Part shown: positions 35,953-43,975 of the stretch, piece by piece
Position numbering within the stretch: position 1 is the first letter of the stretch
Layout: every line of letters begins with the position of its first letter
Source: Pacificimonas aurantium
GTDB lineage: Bacteria > Pseudomonadota > Alphaproteobacteria > Sphingomonadales > Sphingomonadaceae
DNA: 64,000 nucleotides
Assembly: GCF_020092905.1 (NCBI RefSeq)
Contig: NZ_JAGSGB010000002.1
Location: forward strand, 620,001-684,000
Direction of reading: 5' to 3'
Notes under the pieces: model-generated
Databases searched by the model: none
What the model saw: only the letters and a program-made list of their open reading frames with translations
Told to the model about the DNA's origin: nothing
Translations under genes and position numbers: made by a program

Positions 35953-37167
35953 ATGGCAACAGGAAAAATCAGCAAGCGCACGGTCGATTCGCTCCCGGTT
36001 GGACCAAAGGAAAACTATCTTTGGGACACCGATCTCAAGGGCTTTGGCGTCAAGATTACAGCTGCTGGATCAATCAGTTACATAATCCAGTTCCGAATGG
36101 GCGGACGAGAAGCGAAGACCCGTCGTTTCACGATCGGATCACATGGATCGCCCTGGACACCGACTACTGCACGCTTGGAGGCTGAGCGATTGTTGGTGAT
36201 TGTTGCGCAGGGCATTGATCCGGTTGATGCGGAAAAGCAGCGCCGACGGGAAGCTGTCGACCTCGCCTTTTCGAATTACGCTGACCTGTTCACTCGCTCC
36301 TGCAAACGCGAGGGATGGCGTCGCCTCGTGGAGCGATCCATTCGCCTCTACCTCAAGCCCACATTCGGAATGAAGGCGCTGCCAGCGATTACGAAGATTG
36401 ACGTCGTATCGGTTCTCGATCAGATGCCGCCCAATCAGGTGGCAAACCGGCGAAATGTCTTTGCCGTTATGCGCCGCCTGTTTCGCTGGGCCGTGAGTCG
36501 CGGAGATATTGATCGCAGTCCGATGGAGGGCATGGAAACGCCGCCTCCGGTCAAGCCACGAGAGCGCTGGCTCAAGGATGGCGAACTCCGCCATATCTGG
36601 GACGCGGCACCGGAATGTCATCGATGCTTTGGTCCAATCGTCAGGCTTCTGATCGTGACCGGACAGCGCCGTGAAGAAGTCTCCGGAATGCACTGGCAGG
36701 AGCTCAGTCGCAGCGAAAGATTGTGGACCCTGCCCGGATCTCGAACCAAGAACGGAGAACCAAACTCCATTCCCCTCAACGATCTTGCAATCGCCGAACT
36801 CGACCGGGAGGCTCGCGGCGAGAAGTGGCCACGCAAGGGCCGTGTTTTCGCGACAGCTAGTGGGGCGGGCTTTACGGGATACGCCAAGGGGAAAGTGAAG
36901 CTCGACAGCCTGATCGAGGAACGTCGCGAAGAGCCGCTCGACGCCTGGCGCCTTCATGATCTACGACGAACCCTCGCAACGAACTTCCAGCGGCTTGGCG
37001 TTCGGTTTGAAGTCACCGAAGCCGTTCTCAACCACGTCGGCGGATCTCGTGCCGGAGTCGCCGGCATCTACCAGCGCCACGATTGGAAGGATGAGAAGCG
37101 CGAGGCACTCGATGCCTGGAATGACCACCTCGCGACGGTTCTGTCCGCGAGTGGAGAGACGACCTAA
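35953..37167 (+). CDS. P4-type tyrosine recombinase (integrase)
   Basis: Predicted 404 residues. An N-terminal Arm/DUF4102 domain (LWDTDLKGFGVKITAAGSISYIIQF) is followed by a SAM-like core-binding domain and the catalytic domain. Catalytic residues visible are Arg in VTGQRREEV (about 237), H-x-x-R in LHDLRRT (about 334), His in LNHVGG and Tyr in GIYQRHDW (about 373). Such integrases insert islands at tRNA or other 3' ends. No tRNA gene is visible beside it, so the attachment site remains unknown. It marks the left boundary of the accessory region. Confidence 0.92.
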   Translation: MATGKISKRTVDSLPVGPKENYLWDTDLKGFGVKITAAGSISYIIQFRMGGREAKTRRFTIGSHGSPWTPTTARLEAERLLVIVAQGIDPVDAEKQRRREAVDLAFSNYADLFTRSCKREGWRRLVERSIRLYLKPTFGMKALPAITKIDVVSVLDQMPPNQVANRRNVFAVMRRLFRWAVSRGDIDRSPMEGMETPPPVKPRERWLKDGELRHIWDAAPECHRCFGPIVRLLIVTGQRREEVSGMHWQELSRSERLWTLPGSRTKNGEPNSIPLNDLAIAELDREARGEKWPRKGRVFATASGAGFTGYAKGKVKLDSLIEERREEPLDAWRLHDLRRTLATNFQRLGVRFEVTEAVLNHVGGSRAGVAGIYQRHDWKDEKREALDAWNDHLATVLSASGETT

Positions 37168-37181
37168 CTCATTGGCGAGGG

Positions 37182-37787
37182 CTAGGCGGTCTGCTGGTTC
37201 AAACGTCCGACCAGAGCGGGTACCAGAGCCTCAATGTGTTGATGATATGCGCGTACCGCTCGGTTTGAGCCATCCAACCCCTGCTGAGCTGTTCGCTCAA
37301 TTTGCTCAAGGGCATGCGACGCCCCAGGGCAAATCTCCGGCTCGAGTTCACGTATCGGGTGGAGTCTGTCGCTAATGCGTTCGACCAAATGTACGCGAAA
37401 CCGATTGCCTGAGTTTGCCGCGATGTCTCTGAAGACGTGCGCCAATCGGTCGGCATAAGCACCCTGAGTGACGTTGGATCCTTCGTCGATTTCCAGTGAT
37501 TTGCGGTCGGTGTCGGAAGTGTGCTCCAAAAGCAGCGCGTTGACTTGCAGGATGTCGCGCAAGGCCTGTTCGGTAAGCAGCGGTACGCGAAATCCTTCGC
37601 CGGGCGTGAGGTCGACCAGCCCTTCACCCACAAGCTGGTTCAGGCTGTCTCTTACCGGCGTCATGCTCACTCCGAAATCGTCAGCCAGTCGCATCGCCTC
37701 GAGCTTCGCACCGGCCCGGAAGCGCCCTTCCAGCAATGCATTTTTAAGCCGCCTATACGTAGGCTCGAGGACGTGAGCGGGACTCAT
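37182..37787 (-). CDS. GntR family transcriptional regulator
   Basis: Predicted 201 residues. An N-terminal winged helix-turn-helix (YRRLKNALLEGRFRAGAKLEAMRLADDFGVSMTPVRDSLNQLVGEGLVDLTPGEGFRV) is typical of GntR/FadR-type regulators. The C-terminal helical part (about 75-190) looks like a shortened FCD-type ligand domain, without an obvious metal-binding His set. Its start overlaps the stop of the dioxygenase gene (ATGA), making it the third gene of a luxI-dioxygenase-regulator operon. The ligand is unknown; a product of the operon is an obvious guess. Confidence 0.82.
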   Translation of the reverse strand: MSPAHVLEPTYRRLKNALLEGRFRAGAKLEAMRLADDFGVSMTPVRDSLNQLVGEGLVDLTPGEGFRVPLLTEQALRDILQVNALLLEHTSDTDRKSLEIDEGSNVTQGAYADRLAHVFRDIAANSGNRFRVHLVERISDRLHPIRELEPEICPGASHALEQIERTAQQGLDGSNRAVRAYHQHIEALVPALVGRLNQQTA

Positions 37788-38650
37788 CGCCCGCTGCGGC
37801 GCGTCTCGGCGAACTCACGAACCGCTTCTTTCTGGTCGGGGCGCAGACTATCGGTTGCCTGCGGGAATTCGGGCACCTCGTCACGCAGCAGAACCGACGG
37901 GCATTGCCCTTCGAAATTACCCAGGTTCGGGCGGTGCTGCACATAACCGGCCAGTTCGGCGAGTTCGGGCGAGAACTCTTTTGCTACTGCTGGCGGATAG
38001 GCCAGCCAGAGATTCTCGTAGGGTTTGAGCCAGCCGAGACTGTAGCCGATTACGACACCGCGGCGGACATCCTCGGTCTGGTTTGGCCCCGCTCCATGGA
38101 CGGTGGAGCCAAGAAAGCAGATGGCATCGCCGGGCTTGCAAACTGCGACTATGGGATCGTCGAGACTTTCGAGATTGTCGACAGGCTTCCTGTGCGTCCC
38201 GGGGTAGATGCGTGTCGCGCCATTGAGGCGAGTAAATTCGGTCAGCGGCCAGATGACGTTGAGAAGATATTCGTGATCGCCCTTGCGGCCTGCCCACATA
38301 TCCTGATCGCAATGCGGAAACTGTTCTATCTCGCCGGGATGGATCGCGATCGCCTGGGCGACATTGAGCTGTATCCGGTCGCAGGCGCTGCCGAGAATTG
38401 CGCGGGCGAGCGATAGGACTAGCGGCTGCAGGACCAGATCGCCCGCGACCTGCGAGCGGCGAAGGAGGCTTCCAAACCGTTTGGTCCGATGCCCATAGAA
38501 GTCTCCCTTGCCGAGTGGCGCCTGCGCAAACGCAGCTTCCAGGTCGGCATCGAGTGCGGCGATCTGTTGCTCGGCGACAAGCTGCGGAATGATGCAATAG
38601 CCATCCTCTTGCAGCTGATCGAGCCAATACGCCTCGCTCGGCGCAGTCAT
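37784..38650 (-). CDS. Phytanoyl-CoA dioxygenase (PhyH) family protein
   Basis: Predicted 288-residue Fe(II)/2-oxoglutarate-dependent oxygenase. The iron ligands appear as His113-x-Asp115 in QFPHCDQDMW and His185 in STVHGAGPNQT, with a likely 2-oxoglutarate Arg at 196/197 (EDVRRG). The family hydroxylates diverse small molecules or acyl chains. Its start overlaps the luxI stop and its end overlaps the gntR start, so it is translationally coupled to the signal synthase. This suggests a role in making or modifying the signal. Confidence 0.85.
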   Translation of the reverse strand: MTAPSEAYWLDQLQEDGYCIIPQLVAEQQIAALDADLEAAFAQAPLGKGDFYGHRTKRFGSLLRRSQVAGDLVLQPLVLSLARAILGSACDRIQLNVAQAIAIHPGEIEQFPHCDQDMWAGRKGDHEYLLNVIWPLTEFTRLNGATRIYPGTHRKPVDNLESLDDPIVAVCKPGDAICFLGSTVHGAGPNQTEDVRRGVVIGYSLGWLKPYENLWLAYPPAVAKEFSPELAELAGYVQHRPNLGNFEGQCPSVLLRDEVPEFPQATDSLRPDQKEAVREFAETRRSGR

Positions 38651-39273
38651 GCTGCCAGCTCCATACCACCATAGGCTTCCGGCTGAGGATTGCGGCAGTA
38701 GATCCCTGCGTTGGCGAGTTGCGCGCGTGTATCCTGGTCGATGTCGATGCGAAGAGCGACAAGCTCCTGTCTATCGATGAAAAGGTTCGGCCCCAGCTGC
38801 TGGCAGCGCCAGCCGAACTGAGCGATCTGCCGGAACCAGGGCACCGGGGCGACCGCCGAATAACCAGAGATCCCTTCCGATAGCGCAAAATCGGCGAGTG
38901 CGGAGACAAGCTGGTTGCGGACACCCCGGCGATCAGCGCGCGGCAACGTGGGATCGATACAGAAACGGGTAATCTCGCGAAATGTCTCATCCTGCGGAAC
39001 CGGTCCGGTGCACAGCTGTGGAAAGAGATCGCGCAAGATATGAGGTCCATCAGAACGCAGGAGCCGGGCCGATGCACGATGCTCGCAATTTTCGCCGGTG
39101 AGGACGAGATAGGCGGCCGAGGGCGTATCGAACTGGTCGATTTCAAAGGTCTCGTCGAGCACCGGAACGTCCCACCCAAGAAGATCCACGAACACGCGCT
39201 TGCGCGCCTCGAACATGGCGCGAAGTGCCGGATCGACCAGGCTTGCACCACTTATACCGCTGCTTTGCTGCAT
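38647..39273 (-). CDS. Acyl-homoserine-lactone synthase (LuxI family)
   Basis: Predicted 208 residues. With the start at ATG 39273 the invariant LuxI residues fall almost exactly at their canonical positions: Arg24, Phe28, Trp34, Asp46, Asp49, Arg70, Phe84, Glu100 and Arg103 (FEARKRVFVDLLGW, EIDQFD, FREITRF). This supports the start over the frame that extends to 39468. It uses SAM and an acyl donor to make an AHL signal; the acyl chain is unknown. No LuxR gene is adjacent. First gene of the luxI-phyH-gntR operon. Confidence 0.9.
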   Translation of the reverse strand: MQQSSGISGASLVDPALRAMFEARKRVFVDLLGWDVPVLDETFEIDQFDTPSAAYLVLTGENCEHRASARLLRSDGPHILRDLFPQLCTGPVPQDETFREITRFCIDPTLPRADRRGVRNQLVSALADFALSEGISGYSAVAPVPWFRQIAQFGWRCQQLGPNLFIDRQELVALRIDIDQDTRAQLANAGIYCRNPQPEAYGGMELAA

Positions 39274-39363
39274 GAAGATTACCTGTGAACTTGATGACTG
39301 CTCGCATCTCATCAAATCCGGATAGGCAGCGACATACCAAGAATTGGGGAGGGCCACATCTGG

Positions 39364-39377
39364 CGCCCTACAGGGCG
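39364..39377. promoter_or_regulatory. 14-bp palindrome between luxI and the HWE kinase gene
   Basis: CGCCCT and AGGGCG are perfect inverted arms around AC, in the 218-base region between two divergent genes. It could be an operator for either gene. No standard lux box is seen. Assigning a regulator is not possible from the sequence. Confidence 0.35.
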
Positions 39378-39491
39378 AGTTTACTGACCGCCCCACCTGT
39401 GCGATGAGCTTCAGCGTTTGAAAATCAACAAGATACGACAGGTATCCTATCGGTCCGATTCTGTTCATCCCGAGAAGGTCACAAGCTGGCT

Positions 39492-40571
39492 ATGAATGCA
39501 AAAGTCATCACGAATTTCCAGCTTGGCAGCCGCGAATCCTCCTCGGCGCCGGATGTCTTGCCCCTGGCTACAGAGCATGCGCTGCAATCCGCCGGAGCTG
39601 CTTTCCATGCGCTCGCCGACACCATGCCGCAGATGGTTTGGTCGACTCTTCCCGACGGCTCCCACGATTATTACAATGCGCGCTGGTATGAATTCACGGG
39701 TGTCCCTGTCGGATCAACCGACGGCGAAGGATGGGCCGGGATGTTCCATGAGGATGACCAGGCCGACGCATGGAAGAAATGGAACCACAGCCTCGCTACC
39801 GGCGAACCGTACGAGGTTGAATATCGCCTGCGGCATCACAGCGGTGATTATCGCTGGATGATCGGTCGTGCGCTGCCGATCCTCAACGAGCAGGGTGAGA
39901 TCCAGCGCTGGATCGGCACTTGCACGGATATCGACGAGCAGAAGCGCACCGTCCTGCAAAACGAAATCCTGAGCCAGGAGCTCAGCCATCGCATCAAGAA
40001 CATCTTCGCGATTGTTTCCGGTTTGATCAGCCTGACAGCGCGCGCAAATGAAGCGTTCGGTGAAGCGTCGCGCGATTTGCTAGGCCGGATTTCCGCGCTG
40101 GGGCGCGCGCACGAATTCGTCCGGCCGCACAGCGAAAAGTCCCAGCCCGAGGGCAAGGAAGTGACCCTCGCCACGCTGCTTGCGACGATCTTCGAGACTT
40201 ATCCTGCCTTTTCCGAAGGAAGGACTGCTATTTCCGGCCCCGATATCGCGGTCGAAAGCCGCGCCGCCACGCCGGTCGCATTGGTGTTCCACGAGCTGGC
40301 TACCAACGCGATGAAGTACGGAGCTCTGTCCAATCCCGAGGGAAGGATTTCGCTGGACCTTTCAACCGAGGACGAGATGGTCCGCTTCCGCTGGAGGGAA
40401 CACGGAGCTTACATCGACAAGGCGAGTGAGCCTCAAACGGGTTTCGGAAGTCGCCTCATCGAGTTGGCCGTGAAGCAACAGCTAGGAGGCAATTACGAGA
40501 GAACCTGGCATGACGATGGCGTTGAACTCGTCATGGATGTCCGAAAAAGCAGGTTGCAGGAGCCTAGTTAA
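39492..40571 (+). CDS. PAS-domain sensor histidine kinase, HWE family
   Basis: Predicted 359 residues without membrane segments. A PAS/PAC domain (about 35-155; FHALADTMPQMVWSTLPDG, YNARWYEFTG, WIGTCTDIDEQK) is followed by an HWE/HisKA_2-type kinase: phosphoacceptor His in LSQELSHRIKNIFAIVSGL, the HELATNAMKYGALS block and a final ATPase segment with GFGSRLIELAVKQQLGG. Kinases of this class usually act in stress or light responses. It is divergent from luxI and its stop overlaps that of the convergent receiver gene. Confidence 0.88.
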   Translation: MNAKVITNFQLGSRESSSAPDVLPLATEHALQSAGAAFHALADTMPQMVWSTLPDGSHDYYNARWYEFTGVPVGSTDGEGWAGMFHEDDQADAWKKWNHSLATGEPYEVEYRLRHHSGDYRWMIGRALPILNEQGEIQRWIGTCTDIDEQKRTVLQNEILSQELSHRIKNIFAIVSGLISLTARANEAFGEASRDLLGRISALGRAHEFVRPHSEKSQPEGKEVTLATLLATIFETYPAFSEGRTAISGPDIAVESRAATPVALVFHELATNAMKYGALSNPEGRISLDLSTEDEMVRFRWREHGAYIDKASEPQTGFGSRLIELAVKQQLGGNYERTWHDDGVELVMDVRKSRLQEPS

Positions 40572-40968
40572 AGAAGAGCCTAAGACGGGCTGGCGGATCG
40601 ATTTTTTCGCCCTTCCGGACCGCAATGACATAGTCGAGAACCTGCTTGAGAATGCTAAGATCGACCGGTTTTTCCAGCGCGCCCAGTGTTCCGCTCACCC
40701 CTTCGCCGAGTTGTGCGGGATTGGCGGTTACGAAAATAACCTCGATCCCGAAATCCGCAGCAAGCTTCTCGCCAATCCTCGGACCAGTGGCTCCATCGGC
40801 CAGATTGACATCGACAAGCGCCACATCGATCGCGTCTGAAGCCTTTGCCAATGCCGATTGCATGTCGTCGGCTATGCCTGCGGATTCATGACCGAGATCG
40901 TGAACCACCGCCTCCATTTCGACAGCTATGAGGAATTCGTCTTCGACAATCAGGATGGTGGTCGGCAT
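40564..40968 (-). CDS. Single-domain response regulator (CheY-like receiver)
   Basis: Predicted 134 residues, all receiver: acidic ILIVEDEFLIAVEM, phosphoacceptor Asp near 53 in DVALVDVNLADG, Thr/Ala in VIFVTAN and Lys in GALEKPVD. There is no output domain. Its stop overlaps that of the HWE kinase gene by 8 bases on the opposite strand, so the two are probable partners. Receivers of this type often relay phosphate or sequester other regulators. Confidence 0.85.
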   Translation of the reverse strand: MPTTILIVEDEFLIAVEMEAVVHDLGHESAGIADDMQSALAKASDAIDVALVDVNLADGATGPRIGEKLAADFGIEVIFVTANPAQLGEGVSGTLGALEKPVDLSILKQVLDYVIAVRKGEKIDPPARLRLFFN

Positions 40969-41104
40969 GGAAGGCTATCAAAAGTTAAATAATAAGGCTC
41001 TGTAGTGAGGGGACGGACAGGGCGCATATTCGTTCCCTTGCCTCGTTGCATCCGGCTTCGATCCAAATGGCTTCAAGATACGCACCCGTTCCGACGGCAT
41101 TGCT

Positions 41105-41530
41105 TCACGATCGGGCGACAGGACCACGACCAAAAAGCGTATCTATGATGGGGCATTCCGGAACATCCCCGCCTTCGCAGTGGGCCGATACATCGGCTAG
41201 CGTGCGCTCCAACCTGGTTAAATCGTCAATCTTGGCTCGAACGCTGGCCAGATGGTTATTGGTCAGATCCTGAACCTCGCCGCAGCTGTAGTGGTGCGAA
41301 TCAACGAGGCTGAGCAGGCTTTTGAGCTCCTCGATCGAAAAACCCAGATCGCGGCCGCGCAAGATAAAGCCGAGCCGCGCCTGGTCGCCGGGTGGATAGA
41401 GCCTGTGCCCGCTTGCCGTACGCTCGGGAGGCTGAAGCAGACCGATGTTCTCGTAGTAGCGGATTGTCTCAAGGTTGCAGCCCGACCGTCTGGCCAGTTC
41501 TCCCCGTTTGATCACTTGCGATGCTGTCAT
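41105..41530 (-). CDS. merR: MerR-type mercury-responsive regulator
   Basis: Predicted 141 residues. MerR HTH (IKRGELARRSGCNLETIRYYENIGLL), a dimerisation helix and three Cys at positions 83, 118 and 126 (SCGEV, HCEGGDVPEC) that match the Hg-binding cysteines of classic MerR. It would bind the dyad in the promoter between it and merT, twisting DNA to activate transcription when Hg(II) is bound. It is divergent from merT. Confidence 0.9.
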   Translation of the reverse strand: MTASQVIKRGELARRSGCNLETIRYYENIGLLQPPERTASGHRLYPPGDQARLGFILRGRDLGFSIEELKSLLSLVDSHHYSCGEVQDLTNNHLASVRAKIDDLTRLERTLADVSAHCEGGDVPECPIIDTLFGRGPVARS

Positions 41531-41551
41531 GAGCCATATGCCAATTAGTGC

Positions 41552-41582
41552 TTGAACCTGTAGTTACTACAGGGGGTACATT
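41552..41582 (+). promoter_or_regulatory. MerR-dependent mer promoter/operator
   Basis: A -35 TTGAAC (41552-41557) and a -10 TACATT (41577-41582) are separated by 19 bp, the overlong spacer diagnostic of MerR-family promoters. The perfect dyad CCTGTAGTTACTACAGG (41557-41573) fills the spacer. Transcription should begin near 41589, at or just before the merT start. Confidence 0.9.
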
Positions 41583-41589
41583 GGTTTCC

Positions 41590-41952
41590 ATGGTCGATCA
41601 AATGCATAAGAACGCGCAGCGCTTATGGGCGAGCGGCGGGACGCTCGGCGCGATACTCGCCTCGTCCTGCTGTATTGCCCCGCTGTTATTGCTGAGCCTT
41701 GGCATCAGCGGCGCGTGGATCGGCAATCTCACTGGGCTCGAACCGTACAAATGGGTATTTATCGCCATTGCGGTTGTCTTTTTGGCCCTTGGATTCCGGC
41801 ACGTCTATTTTCGGCAAGCCGAACCTTGCGAAGACGGAACATATTGCGCGCGGCCCGGAGCAAACCTGCTCGTCAAAAGCTCCCTGTGGCTGGCGACCGT
41901 ATTGGTCGCTGCCTCGTCCACGGTCGAGTGGTGGGCGCCGCAATTCTACTAG
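41590..41952 (+). CDS. merT: Mercuric transport protein MerT
   Basis: Predicted 120 residues with three membrane helices. The vicinal Cys pair in ASSCCIAPLLLLSLGISGAWIGNLTGLEPYKW and the Cys of the cytoplasmic loop (EPCEDGTYC) are the mercury relay residues of MerT. The frame is open from 41548, but that part overlaps the promoter, so the start is ATG 41590 or ATG 41602. The first would give a nearly leaderless mRNA. Confidence 0.9.
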   Translation: MVDQMHKNAQRLWASGGTLGAILASSCCIAPLLLLSLGISGAWIGNLTGLEPYKWVFIAIAVVFLALGFRHVYFRQAEPCEDGTYCARPGANLLVKSSLWLATVLVAASSTVEWWAPQFY

Positions 41953-41963
41953 GAGTTCGAAAG

Positions 41964-42305
41964 ATGAAGAAGACGATGATCGTCGCAGTTGTGATACTGG
42001 GACTGGCCGGAGCGGGTATCTGGGCAGCGACCTTGTTTCCGCCAAACTCCGACGAACGGGTTCAACAAAATTCCGCGCATCTGCAATCGGCAAGTTTTGC
42101 GGTCGAGAATATGACCTGCGCGACCTGCCCGATAACGGTTCGGCGCGCGATGGAAGGCGTGGCAGGCGTGCACGAGGTGACTATCGATTACGAGACCAGG
42201 ACGGCGACTGCGCAGTTCGATCCTGAGCGAACAACCACAAGCGCGATCGCCGCGGCGTCGACCGAGGCCGGATATCCGGCGATCCTTTCAGAGAGCGCGC
42301 TATGA
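41964..42305 (+). CDS. merP: Periplasmic mercury-binding protein MerP
   Basis: Predicted 113 residues. A hydrophobic N-terminal export segment (VAVVILGLAGAGIWAATLF) precedes an HMA domain with the metal site FAVENMTCATCPITVRRAM (Cys in CATC). It passes Hg(II) to MerT. The linker after the export segment is longer than in classic MerP, and the protein may remain anchored by the N-terminal helix. AGGAGTTCGAAAG lies before ATG 41964. Its stop overlaps the next start (ATGA). Confidence 0.9.
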   Translation: MKKTMIVAVVILGLAGAGIWAATLFPPNSDERVQQNSAHLQSASFAVENMTCATCPITVRRAMEGVAGVHEVTIDYETRTATAQFDPERTTTSAIAAASTEAGYPAILSESAL

Positions 42306-42532
42306 TCGAACTGAAGTCCGAGATCACATGCCCTACTTGCGGGTACAAGAAGCTCGAAAGAATGCCGACGGATGCCTGCTGGTTTTTCTACGATTGCAAT
42401 GGTTGCGGTGTGAAACTCCGCCCCAATGCGGGCGATTGCTGTGTCTTCTGCTCATTCGGCACCATCCCCTGCCCGCCGATCCAGGAAGCGCGTGCCGATG
42501 GCACGGGCGCTATATGTTGCGGAGGGCGATGA
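42302..42532 (+). CDS. GDCCVxC-type small Cys-rich protein
   Basis: Predicted 76 residues with 11 Cys, including a CPTC knuckle, YDCNGC, the GDCCVFCSFGTIPCPPIQ signature and a terminal CC. Proteins with this signature are commonly found in mer operons as small thiol metal-binding partners of unknown mechanism. It overlaps merP by 4 bases and is followed immediately by the reductase gene. Confidence 0.85.
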   Translation: MIELKSEITCPTCGYKKLERMPTDACWFFYDCNGCGVKLRPNAGDCCVFCSFGTIPCPPIQEARADGTGAICCGGR

Positions 42533-42533
42533 G

Positions 42534-43895
42534 GTGAGTACGCGAAACTTCGATCTTATAGTGCTGGGTGTTGGCATGGCGGCCGTAAGTGCCGCCAACA
42601 AATGCGCCTCAGCCGGTTGGTCGGTCGCGGTGGTCGACGAACTGCCTTATGGAGGCACCTGCGCCCTGCGCGGCTGCGATCCGAAGAAAATGCTTCGCCG
42701 CGGGGCGGAAATCATCGACGCAGCGCGGCTCATGCACGGCAAGGGCATCGACCCGAACGACATCGCCATCAACTGGCCCGATCTGGTCGCCTTCACGCAG
42801 ACGTTCACCGACAAGATGCCCGGTCGGATCGAAAACGGTCTGGAGAGCAACGGCGTCACCACCCTTCACGGCACGGCGCGCTTCGTTGGCGAAGACACCA
42901 TCGAAATCGACGGCGAGGGGCAGTTTCAGGCAAACCATTTCCTGATCGCAACGGGTGCCAAGCCGCGGACGATAGATGTTCCCGGCTCCGAACACCTTGC
43001 CGACAGCACCGAGTTCATGCGGCTCGATGCGCTGCCCAAACGCATCCTGTTCATCGGCGGCGGCTTCATCTCGTTCGAGTTTGGCCATATCGCAGCGCGC
43101 GCGGGCAGCAAGGTGTGCATCATCGACCGTGGTGAGAGACCGCTCAAGGGTTTCGATGCCGATCTTGTCGAAAGACTCGTTGCGCGGGGCGAGGAAGTCG
43201 GGATCCAACTGCGACGACGCACGTCACTCAAAGCGATCGAGAAGGATGGGACGGGTTTTCTTGTCACGGTAGAAACTGACAACAAAACGAAAGATTTTCG
43301 GGCCGATCTCGTCGTCCACGGCGCGGGCCGCGTCCCGGCAATCGACCGGCTTGACCTGGCCGCAGCCAATGTCGAGGCAGGTGACAAGGGTATTGCGGTC
43401 AACGCCTACCTGCAAAGCACCTCCAACCCGAAAATCTACGCTGCCGGCGACGCGGCCGACACGCAAGGCGCGCCGCTTACGCCTGTCGCAGTTTTCGAGG
43501 GTAAGGTAGCTGCGTCCAATATGCTCAAGGGCAATCGCACCAAGCCGGATTATGCAGGCGTACCGAGCGCTGTATTTACGGTACCAGAGCTAACCCGTGT
43601 TGGCATGCTCGAAGAGGAAGCACGAGAGGCCGGACATGATATCCGCGTCGTCGAAAATGACACCGGCGACTGGTATTCCAACCTTCGCGTTGGCGAAAGC
43701 TGCGCTGCAACCAAGGTCATAATCGATAACGAAAGCGACACCATCCTCGGCGCTCATTTGCTCGGACCGGAGTATGGCGAGATCATCAATTTCTTCGGTT
43801 TGGCCATTCGACTTGGACTGACAACAAGCGATCTCAAGAAAATGGTGTCGGTATATCCGAGCGTTGGCTCCGATCTTGGCTCCATGCTATCATAG
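42534..43895 (+). CDS. MerA-like FAD/NAD(P)-dependent disulfide oxidoreductase lacking the C-terminal Cys pair
   Basis: Predicted 453 residues. The start is GTG 42534, with GGAGGGCGATGAG just before it. FAD-binding VGMAAVSAANKC, redox-active Cys43/Cys48 in GGTCALRGCDPKKM, NAD(P)-binding FIGGGFISFEFGHIAARAG and AAGDAAD are all present. The N-terminal HMA domain and the C-terminal vicinal Cys of mercuric reductase are both absent; the C-terminus reads VYPSVGSDLGSML, closer to glutathione-reductase-like enzymes. As last gene of a merTP operon it may reduce Hg(II) by a variant mechanism, or a thiol substrate. Confidence 0.85.
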   Translation: MSTRNFDLIVLGVGMAAVSAANKCASAGWSVAVVDELPYGGTCALRGCDPKKMLRRGAEIIDAARLMHGKGIDPNDIAINWPDLVAFTQTFTDKMPGRIENGLESNGVTTLHGTARFVGEDTIEIDGEGQFQANHFLIATGAKPRTIDVPGSEHLADSTEFMRLDALPKRILFIGGGFISFEFGHIAARAGSKVCIIDRGERPLKGFDADLVERLVARGEEVGIQLRRRTSLKAIEKDGTGFLVTVETDNKTKDFRADLVVHGAGRVPAIDRLDLAAANVEAGDKGIAVNAYLQSTSNPKIYAAGDAADTQGAPLTPVAVFEGKVAASNMLKGNRTKPDYAGVPSAVFTVPELTRVGMLEEEAREAGHDIRVVENDTGDWYSNLRVGESCAATKVIIDNESDTILGAHLLGPEYGEIINFFGLAIRLGLTTSDLKKMVSVYPSVGSDLGSMLS

Positions 43896-43975
43896 ATGCG
43901 CCTCGCTTGGTCCAGTAAAGCCATCACCGGGTAATCCGGATTGCGATCGACAGTCGAAATCTCGATAGAGGTCAG

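Noticed and set aside
41548-41589. Upstream extension of merT as part of the protein
   Set aside because: It overlaps the -35 to -10 region of the MerR promoter and cannot be transcribed from it.
35912-43936. 14-bp inverted match GATTACCCGGTGAT at 35912-35925 and its reverse at 43923-43936, around the integrase-to-reductase segment
   Set aside because: At this length several chance matches are expected in 64 kb, and attachment repeats should be direct rather than inverted.
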